This document shows, in pieces, positions 5,929-11,038 of a stretch of 11,038 nt of DNA. The position numbers were made by a program, and so were the translations under genes. A model generated the notes under the pieces. It did not search any database. It was given only the letters and a program-made list of their open reading frames with translations, and was not told the DNA's origin. The first letter of the stretch is position 1. Each line of letters begins with the position of its first letter. The DNA lies in NCBI GenBank assembly GCA_021805885.1, contig JAJZDR010000084.1:1-11038 (forward strand), written 5' to 3'. This stretch comes from a bacterium (lineage in GTDB: Bacteria > Patescibacteria > Dojkabacteria > JAKAPS01 > JAJZLI01).

Positions 5929-5940
5929 TATCAGTTGATA

Positions 5941-6762
5941 TTATGAACTATACATTTCATGGACAGCTATCCATCCTGCCATAGTATTTATATCTATTAC
6001 AGGACCTTTTCCTTTGAGACTTTTTTCCATAGCTTTTACAAAATAAGGGTCTTTGTATCTCAATCTTTGACTTTTTGTTTCTTCATCTTGTTGATATCCT
6101 TGAACTCTTAATAGATCTTGAGAATATTCTGGTTCATCAATTCTTTGTAATATCTTATTTCTAGCTCTAAAAAATTTACTAATTTCTTCAATTTCTTCAT
6201 CTGTTAATTGATAGCCTTTATCTATAAGAATTCTTCTTAATTTTATATCTAATATATCCATATTAGTTCCTAAATTAGGGGTTGCCTTTATAGTTGCTCT
6301 TATAGCCATCTCTATTGTATGCCATTTTTCTTGTTTTATACCTAAACTGTTCGCAATACTATTTAATTCACAACTGCCTTCTTCTAATGTTGTTTCTATG
6401 TCAGGCCTAATGTGTACTTGGTAATTTTCATTTTTCAAGTTTATAGACATCAATCTTAGAGCATTTCCTACTCCTTCAAGGAATGCTAATGTTCCATAAG
6501 GTAGTTCACTAATAGCTTGTTCACTTATTGTTGGAGTTATATATATTAAACCTTTGGGTGTAGTATATTCGTTGTATAGTTGTAACCCTATGATTGAACT
6601 TAATGCCCTAGCAAATGATGGGTCATTATGGAATTGAGTGATTATTTGTTCTCTAGTTTGAGGGAATGTCATATCAAGAGTACCTTCTTTCTCCCACTCT
6701 GCTAGTGTATCTTTTTTTATAAGAAATATATTTTCGCTTTTAGGCTCTGCTTCAATTTTCAT
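5941..6762 (-). CDS. Conserved-looking soluble protein of unknown function
   Basis: I do not recognise this 273-residue protein. It has no signal peptide and no membrane segment, and is mixed alpha/beta with mainly helical segments. Visible landmarks are an acidic N-terminal region (1-35), a strand-rich section with GLIYITPTISE (71-81), a short stretch around GSCELNSIANSLGI (133-146) holding the only cysteine, a helix with LTDEEIEEISKFFRARNK (191-208), and a C-terminal segment ending in AGWIAVHEMYSS. No catalytic motif is evident. It stands alone between convergent and co-directional neighbours, 72 nt downstream of mraY, with its own near-consensus promoter and an ATG only 11 nt after the -10 box, no Shine-Dalgarno sequence. 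The strong promoter suggests steady expression. Most likely a lineage-specific cytoplasmic protein. Confidence 0.85.
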   Translation of the reverse strand: MKIEAEPKSENIFLIKKDTLAEWEKEGTLDMTFPQTREQIITQFHNDPSFARALSSIIGLQLYNEYTTPKGLIYITPTISEQAISELPYGTLAFLEGVGNALRLMSINLKNENYQVHIRPDIETTLEEGSCELNSIANSLGIKQEKWHTIEMAIRATIKATPNLGTNMDILDIKLRRILIDKGYQLTDEEIEEISKFFRARNKILQRIDEPEYSQDLLRVQGYQQDEETKSQRLRYKDPYFVKAMEKSLKGKGPVIDINTMAGWIAVHEMYSS

Positions 6763-6773
6763 AATCTAGTTCT

Positions 6774-6802
6774 ATTGTATTACATCCTATAGTTTTTGTC
6801 AA
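6774..6802 (-). promoter_or_regulatory. Near-consensus sigma-70 promoter of the unknown protein gene
   Basis: On the minus strand TTGACA (6802-6797) and TACAAT (6779-6774) are separated by 17 nt. The start codon at 6762 is 11 nt after the -10 box, so the untranslated leader would be only about 4-5 nt, nearly leaderless. Confidence 0.8.
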
Positions 6803-6834
6803 AAAGAAATTTGTTTTGTATTATATAATTCAAA

Positions 6835-7932
6835 TTATAGTAATGTAAGCCAAATTCCTAATATTGCTAGGGCAAATGATAAAAGCCATAATCTCATTAC
6901 AATTTTCTCTTCTGACCAACCGATTAATTCTAAGTGGTGGTGTAAAGGTGCCATCAAGAATACTTTTTTATGGAAGTATTTCTTTGATATCTTTTGAATA
7001 ATAACACTTGTCGTTTCCATCAAGAATACTCCTCCAACAACTATCAGTATTAATTCCCTTTGAAGTATTATAGCTATTATCCCAAGTAAAGATCCCAGTG
7101 CTAATGTACCTATATCACCCATTTGTACTCTCGCAGGTTTTATATTGAAATATAAGTATGTAACTAAAGCTCCTACAACAGTGGCAATAAGAAGAACCAT
7201 AGGTTCATTTCTCTGGGCCAACGCTATTGCAAAAAAAGCCATAAATGCTGCAACCATTACTCCAGCAGATAGTCCGTCAAGACCATCTGTTATGTTTACT
7301 GAATTTGCAGTTGCAATAATAATCAAAAGAATAAGAGGAATCATCCATATTCCAATGTTTATATAAGTGTTTCCACCTATCCATAAAGTATGCATACCTT
7401 TTTCAAAATAAATATAATATACAGCTATAGCTCCAGCTACCAACTGTATTAATATCCTTTCATGAGGGTAAAGACCTGTACCATATCTTGAACCTATTGG
7501 ATTTATCAGACTTTTATAAAAACCCCAAGGTATTTCTATAAATAATATTACTCTTCTTGATAATTTTTTATGATGTAATGCTAATTTTAAGTGATGTTTA
7601 AAAGTTGTATGTTTTCTTTTTCTTTTGCCAAATATATTTAAAAGATCATCAATAGCTCCGAGTGCAGCACATATGATAAATATTATAATTGGAATTTGAG
7701 TATAACTGTTCCAATTAAAAGCTATGGTTACTAAAAGCACAGCAATTATTATGATAATACCTCCCATCATTGGGGTACCCAACTTATCTTTTCTTGCTTT
7801 TATCTTTTTTATAGAATCATCAGCACCCCTCATCCTAACAACTTTCATTTGATATAAAATATCAATAATAAAAGGTGCTATTAAAAATGAAATTAATGTT
7901 GATAATATTAGAAATGTAAATCCTGCTTGCAT
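6835..7932 (-). CDS. mraY: Phospho-MurNAc-pentapeptide transferase (lipid I synthase)
   Basis: MraY transfers phospho-MurNAc-pentapeptide from UDP to undecaprenyl phosphate at the inner membrane face, making lipid I. The 365-residue polytopic protein shows the family signatures in order: GTPMMGG (52-58), the aspartate pair GAIDDLLN (Asp95, Asp96), NSVNITDGLDGLSAG (210-224), FNIKPARVQMGDIGTLALG (262-280, Asp273) and MAPLHHHLELIGWSEEK (327-343) with the HHH triplet. Between the DD pair and the next membrane segment lies a basic, His-rich cytoplasmic stretch (about 101-160) some 40 residues longer than usual. Compared with the common TPTMGG and FMGDTGS motifs it has Met55, Gln270, Ile274 and Thr276. 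It starts at ATG 6 nt after the NlpC/P60-like gene, no Shine-Dalgarno sequence, and is probably co-transcribed with it. Confidence 0.95.
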   Translation of the reverse strand: MQAGFTFLILSTLISFLIAPFIIDILYQMKVVRMRGADDSIKKIKARKDKLGTPMMGGIIIIIAVLLVTIAFNWNSYTQIPIIIFIICAALGAIDDLLNIFGKRKRKHTTFKHHLKLALHHKKLSRRVILFIEIPWGFYKSLINPIGSRYGTGLYPHERILIQLVAGAIAVYYIYFEKGMHTLWIGGNTYINIGIWMIPLILLIIIATANSVNITDGLDGLSAGVMVAAFMAFFAIALAQRNEPMVLLIATVVGALVTYLYFNIKPARVQMGDIGTLALGSLLGIIAIILQRELILIVVGGVFLMETTSVIIQKISKKYFHKKVFLMAPLHHHLELIGWSEEKIVMRLWLLSFALAILGIWLTLL

Positions 7933-7938
7933 AATATT

Positions 7939-8703
7939 TTAGAAAAGTTTAAATTTTAATCTTCGTATACCATTACTATTTATTTTCTTTCTATATAAAG
8001 AATATGTTTGATACTTTGCATTAGGTATTTTTATCCATTCTTGTCCATCTAATCCTTTATTCTCATCTTTTATTGTAATTTCACCTTCACAAACCCCTAT
8101 CCCTTCTGTTGAATGCCAATATTTAATTTTTGATACCTTAAACCCAGATTCCTTAGATCTCTTATATTCTACTTGAGATATTATTGCAATATGTCTACCC
8201 CCATTTATTTTAATTAAATCACCTGGTTTTGAATCTTTTATTGTGGAAATCTTTATAGTGTTTATATTATTGGTTAGAGTATAAGCATTCATTTTAGAGG
8301 TAGTAGGTTTTACTTTATATGCAAACATTCTTATTGGATTAATAGATCTCTTTTTTATAATTGTCCAAATATGCTTATTGAATTTTTTTTCTGCTCTTGA
8401 GTCCAATATATATGTTATAAATCCAGAGCAATCTATGCCTATACTATTTTTTCTTAAAATATCGAATCTTTCTTTTCCAGAAACCTTTTTATTATTTCCT
8501 GAAAGTTTGTTTACAAGTTTATCTATTTCTTCTGGTGATCCCTTCCCAACATATACTGGTTTTTTTAATTTTGCAGACCTTTTATTTATATAATAGGGGG
8601 TATTTAAAAACCTTTTATAAGTATTGATAACTTCTATCGGTAATTTTTTAATTTTGCCAGAAGTGATACTATTTTCTTTTTTTATGTCTTTTTTATTATT
8701 CAA
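7939..8703 (-). CDS. NlpC/P60-like cysteine peptidase-fold protein, no signal peptide
   Basis: The 254-residue product carries NlpC/P60-type motifs: IGIDCSGFITYIL with the candidate nucleophile Cys92, and KPGDLIKINGGRHIAIISQ with the candidate base His171. A possible third polar residue lies in YWHSTEG (196-201). Enzymes of this fold usually cut D-Glu-diamino-acid bonds in peptidoglycan stems. Unlike exported family members it has no N-terminal signal or membrane segment; the start is Lys-rich and hydrophilic. It begins with TTG at 8701-8703, since an in-frame stop lies at 8716-8718 and the first internal Met is at residue 126. No Shine-Dalgarno sequence. It is followed 6 nt later by mraY and preceded by a perfect consensus promoter, so a cytoplasmic role in precursor or recycled muropeptide handling is possible. 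An inactive or different amidase/acyltransferase role is not excluded. Confidence 0.75.
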   Translation of the reverse strand: MNNKKDIKKENSITSGKIKKLPIEVINTYKRFLNTPYYINKRSAKLKKPVYVGKGSPEEIDKLVNKLSGNNKKVSGKERFDILRKNSIGIDCSGFITYILDSRAEKKFNKHIWTIIKKRSINPIRMFAYKVKPTTSKMNAYTLTNNINTIKISTIKDSKPGDLIKINGGRHIAIISQVEYKRSKESGFKVSKIKYWHSTEGIGVCEGEITIKDENKGLDGQEWIKIPNAKYQTYSLYRKKINSNGIRRLKFKLF

Positions 8704-8734
8704 AATATCTTTTGATTAAACATATATGGCGAAT

Positions 8735-8763
8735 ATTATAGGGCATTTATGCTGTCTTGTCAA
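8735..8763 (-). promoter_or_regulatory. Perfect consensus sigma-70 promoter for the NlpC/P60-mraY unit
   Basis: On the minus strand TTGACA (8763-8758) and TATAAT (8740-8735) are separated by exactly 17 nt. Transcription would start near 8728, about 25 nt before the TTG start. The site fills the 64-nt gap after ddl and separates the NlpC/P60-mraY pair from the murF-ddl unit. Confidence 0.88.
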
Positions 8764-8767
8764 GCTA

Positions 8768-9907
8768 TTATCCTTTCCATAAAGGACTATCAAAGGTTTT
8801 CAGTATTTTCTTCTTCTGGTCAAAAGAGTAAAGAGCATCTTTAATTAGATTATCAATCGTTTCACTAAATGGAATCCCTTTAGCCTCCCATAAATAGAAA
8901 GATAGAGATCCAGGAATAGTATTAATCTCTATTAGATAAAATTGATCATTATTTTGATCTATTAAAAAATCCAACCTTACTATACCTCTGGAATTAAGTA
9001 TTTTATATGCATTAATTATTACTTTCCTAATTTTATCATCAAGATTATCCCCTATATTTGCTGGTATTATTTTGTTTGATGATGCCATACCTTCTTGATT
9101 TTGAATTTTTTTATTCCCTTTTAGATATTTCTCATCATAACTAAATAGTTTAATATCATCTTTTTTTATTTCTTCTGATTCTGATAATTCGTACTCTTTT
9201 ATATTCTGCATCACAGAGTAGTTTATCTCACGCATATTCTCTCCAAATTTTTCAATAATGACATTATTATCATAGAGAAAATCTTCTGATATAGCATCTT
9301 CTAACTCTTCTTCATTTTCAACTTTTTTAACTCCAATACTAGAACCTAAAGATGATGGTTTTACTATGTATGGAAAATCTGAGATAGTTTTTATTTTTTT
9401 TATACACTCTCCAATATTACTATTCCATTCATCTATATTAATATAAGTCCAAGGTAATATAGAAATATTGTTTTCCTCCAATATATATTTCATAACTATC
9501 TTATCCATTCCATAAACAGATCCTTTAACTCCAGAACCTGTATAAGGAATATCAAGTATATCTAAAAATCCTTGTATTGTACCATTTTCTCCATATCCTC
9601 CATGAAATGCTAATAGACATATGTCTGGCAATTGCAAAGTTTTTAATTTACCTATTTTAAAAATAACTTTTTTGCTCTGAATTATTATTGTTAGATCTTG
9701 AATGCTTAGATTATTAAAATCTTTAAATGTGTCAAATTTTACAAAATCAGGTATATATTTAAATTTATTATTTTTATCCAAATAAATTGGATATATCGTA
9801 TATTTATCTTTATTAATTTTTTTTAATATTTGTTTTGCTGTTATTATAGATATTTCATGCTCTGGAGATTCACCACCAAACATTAAATATAAATTGATTT
9901 TTGACAT
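8768..9907 (-). CDS. ddl: D-alanine--D-alanine ligase
   Basis: Ddl joins two D-alanines with ATP to make the end of the peptidoglycan stem peptide. The 379-residue ATP-grasp protein has the N-terminal signature FGGESPEHEIS (Glu16 matches the E. coli DdlB Glu15 position), AFHGGYGENGTIQG (100-113), the ATP-binding VKPSSLGSSIGV (182-193), the omega loop LFSYDEKYL (254-262, with Tyr257 near the specificity tyrosine) and the metal-binding RLDF...EINTIPG (311-333; Asp313, Glu327, Asn329). After PG the usual Ser-Leu pair that holds the substrate carboxylate is replaced by FYLWE (Tyr338-Leu339), a variant I recall from some Firmicutes ligases. The gene begins 6 nt after the murF-like gene and lacks a Shine-Dalgarno sequence, so it is probably translated from the same mRNA. 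Confidence 0.93.
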   Translation of the reverse strand: MSKINLYLMFGGESPEHEISIITAKQILKKINKDKYTIYPIYLDKNNKFKYIPDFVKFDTFKDFNNLSIQDLTIIIQSKKVIFKIGKLKTLQLPDICLLAFHGGYGENGTIQGFLDILDIPYTGSGVKGSVYGMDKIVMKYILEENNISILPWTYINIDEWNSNIGECIKKIKTISDFPYIVKPSSLGSSIGVKKVENEEELEDAISEDFLYDNNVIIEKFGENMREINYSVMQNIKEYELSESEEIKKDDIKLFSYDEKYLKGNKKIQNQEGMASSNKIIPANIGDNLDDKIRKVIINAYKILNSRGIVRLDFLIDQNNDQFYLIEINTIPGSLSFYLWEAKGIPFSETIDNLIKDALYSFDQKKKILKTFDSPLWKG

Positions 9908-9913
9908 AGATTT

Positions 9914-11038
9914 TTATATATAATATAAATCAGTAATCTCATTTTGCATTAATACAATATCACCTTTTTTAAGTATACTCTCTTTCATATAATCAAATTC
10001 TTTGTAGTCCTTTATATATATTATCTTTTTTTTATTATTAATTCCATTTTCTATGTATTTTGTATATGGTGTGTTAAAAAGAAATATGACATTGATTTTG
10101 TTTAATAATTCTCCATAACTTTTATTAGCTGATTCAGTCTCCATACCTAGTTCTACTATACCACCTGTTAGAATAGCCGTCCTTGATCCCACCTTTTTAG
10201 ATTTTAAAAACATTAAAACATTTAAAGCTTGCTCGGCAGACTCAATACCTATATTATATGTATCATCTATAAATAGAATGTCCTTTTTGTAATATGGATA
10301 GAGTCTTCTCTCTACAGGTTTTATCATTTGAAGCTTACCTTGAATATTAGAAATATCTAGCAACTTTGCTATATCTATTGCAATGGTAAGGTTAGATAAC
10401 ATAGCCTTTCCTAATAGGCTTGTATGATAAATTTTCTTATCTTTTCTAAAATATGTTTTTAAATTTGAAAAATTAGTCTCTTTAAATTTAGTTACTCTAT
10501 ATTCCTTACTATCTATTTTAGGAATAGTTTTTATGTTGTATACATCTTCTGGTAAAATGACTATTGAGTTTTTTTTTGCAAAAATAATATTTTCTGATTC
10601 TGCCTCAATAATATTTTCTCTACTTTTAAATCTTTCTAAATGTTCCGTACCTATTGAAGTTATTACTGATATATCTGGTGGAAACATTTTACACACTCTT
10701 TTTATATCTCCTTTCTTATAAGCTCCGACCTCTAATAAAAGAATTTCTGTATTAAGTGGCATTCCTGAATTTATTGATAAAGAAATACCCATAATTGTAT
10801 TCACACTACTTGTATTCACATTACCTTTTGGAGTAAATACTTTTTTATCACCGTTCAATAATGTATATATAAATGATGTCGTTGATGTTTTTCCGTACGA
10901 TCCTGTAACAGCAATAATCTTAAGGTTATTTATACTTTTAACCTTCCTTTTAGCTTTCTCTATCACTATCCCCTCTAATATTAATGATATTGGTTCTAGT
11001 ATAACTGACGATAATATAATGTATATAGGTGTTAGAAA
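9914..11038 (-). CDS. murF: MurF-like Mur ligase, N-terminally truncated by the window edge
   Basis: MurF adds D-Ala-D-Ala to the UDP-MurNAc-tripeptide using ATP. The frame stays open to 11038, so the in-frame GTG at 10964-10966 is internal and the gene continues off the window. In the 374 visible residues the order is: a hydrophobic stretch (1-21, with ILEPIS), a basic AKRKVKS linker, the P-loop TGSYGKTSTT (45-54), LLLEVGAYKKGDI (101-113), SIGTEHLERF (128-137), NLTIAIDIAKLL (216-227), PVERR (241-245), DDTYN (258-262) and the C-terminal domain with GGIVELG (292-298). The usual soluble UDP-binding domain just before the P-loop is not seen; a membrane segment takes its place. The usual NP after DDxYN is GI here. 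ddl follows 6 nt downstream, supporting MurF over other Mur ligases. Confidence 0.85.
   Translation of the reverse strand, partial: FLTPIYIILSSVILEPISLILEGIVIEKAKRKVKSINNLKIIAVTGSYGKTSTTSFIYTLLNGDKKVFTPKGNVNTSSVNTIMGISLSINSGMPLNTEILLLEVGAYKKGDIKRVCKMFPPDISVITSIGTEHLERFKSRENIIEAESENIIFAKKNSIVILPEDVYNIKTIPKIDSKEYRVTKFKETNFSNLKTYFRKDKKIYHTSLLGKAMLSNLTIAIDIAKLLDISNIQGKLQMIKPVERRLYPYYKKDILFIDDTYNIGIESAEQALNVLMFLKSKKVGSRTAILTGGIVELGMETESANKSYGELLNKINVIFLFNTPYTKYIENGINNKKKIIYIKDYKEFDYMKESILKKGDIVLMQNEITDLYYI

Noticed and set aside
10964..10966. GTG as the start of the murF-like gene
   Set aside because: The same frame is open upstream to the window edge and encodes a plausible hydrophobic helix, and no ribosome-binding site precedes the GTG, so the gene is treated as partial.
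1..11038. tRNA or rRNA genes, CRISPR array, insertion sequence or phage genes
   Set aside because: No cloverleaf-like GC-richer stretch, no regularly spaced repeats, no transposase or integrase motifs and no terminal inverted repeats were seen on either strand.

Overview
This is a very AT-rich, densely coded bacterial stretch that uses the standard genetic code: TGA serves as a real stop at the end of the gene before atpB. It carries the left part of an F-type ATP synthase operon, a peptidoglycan-precursor block (murF, ddl, an NlpC/P60-like gene, mraY) and a small envelope-glycan module. The base composition, the short delta subunit, the membrane-linked MurF-like ligase and a carbonic-anhydrase-like family I associate with such genomes together suggest a Candidate Phyla Radiation (Patescibacteria) bacterium. 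That placement is inference; no rRNA or other taxonomic marker is present.

Layout from left to right. Positions 1-2496, minus strand: a carbonic-anhydrase-like gene, then atpB (a), atpE (c), atpF (b) and a shortened atpH (delta), with what looks like the first codons of atpA at the left edge. A predicted promoter (TTGCAA-18-TATAAT) lies upstream of the carbonic-anhydrase-like gene, so that gene appears to lead the operon. Positions 2620-5910: three genes in alternating orientation, namely a polytopic GT-C-like membrane protein (+), a membrane-anchored SGNH hydrolase with a fibronectin-III-like domain (-), and a left-handed beta-helix acyltransferase (+). They look like a surface-glycan decoration module. 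Positions 5941-6762, minus: an unrecognised soluble protein with its own consensus promoter (TTGACA-17-TACAAT). Positions 6835-8703, minus: an NlpC/P60-like protein without a signal peptide, followed 6 nt later by mraY, behind a perfect consensus promoter (TTGACA-17-TATAAT). Positions 8768-11038, minus: ddl preceded by a MurF-like ligase whose reading frame runs off the right edge.

Functionally, Ddl makes D-Ala-D-Ala, the MurF-like ligase would add it to the UDP-MurNAc peptide, and MraY moves that product onto the lipid carrier. The neighbouring membrane protein, hydrolase and acyltransferase would build or edit an envelope polymer. The most unusual points are: a carbonic-anhydrase-like gene translationally coupled to atpB with one zinc ligand changed from Cys to Tyr; a delta subunit that stops early at an A-AAA-AAG run next to a strong Shine-Dalgarno sequence; substitutions at conserved positions of MraY and Ddl; and an apparent lack of Shine-Dalgarno sequences outside the ATP synthase genes.

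Start-site corrections made here: atpE starts at the ATG at 1056-1058 rather than the GTG inside its own ribosome-binding site; the murF-like frame is open to the right edge, so the GTG at 10966 is not a natural start; and two genes (2620 and 8703) start with TTG.
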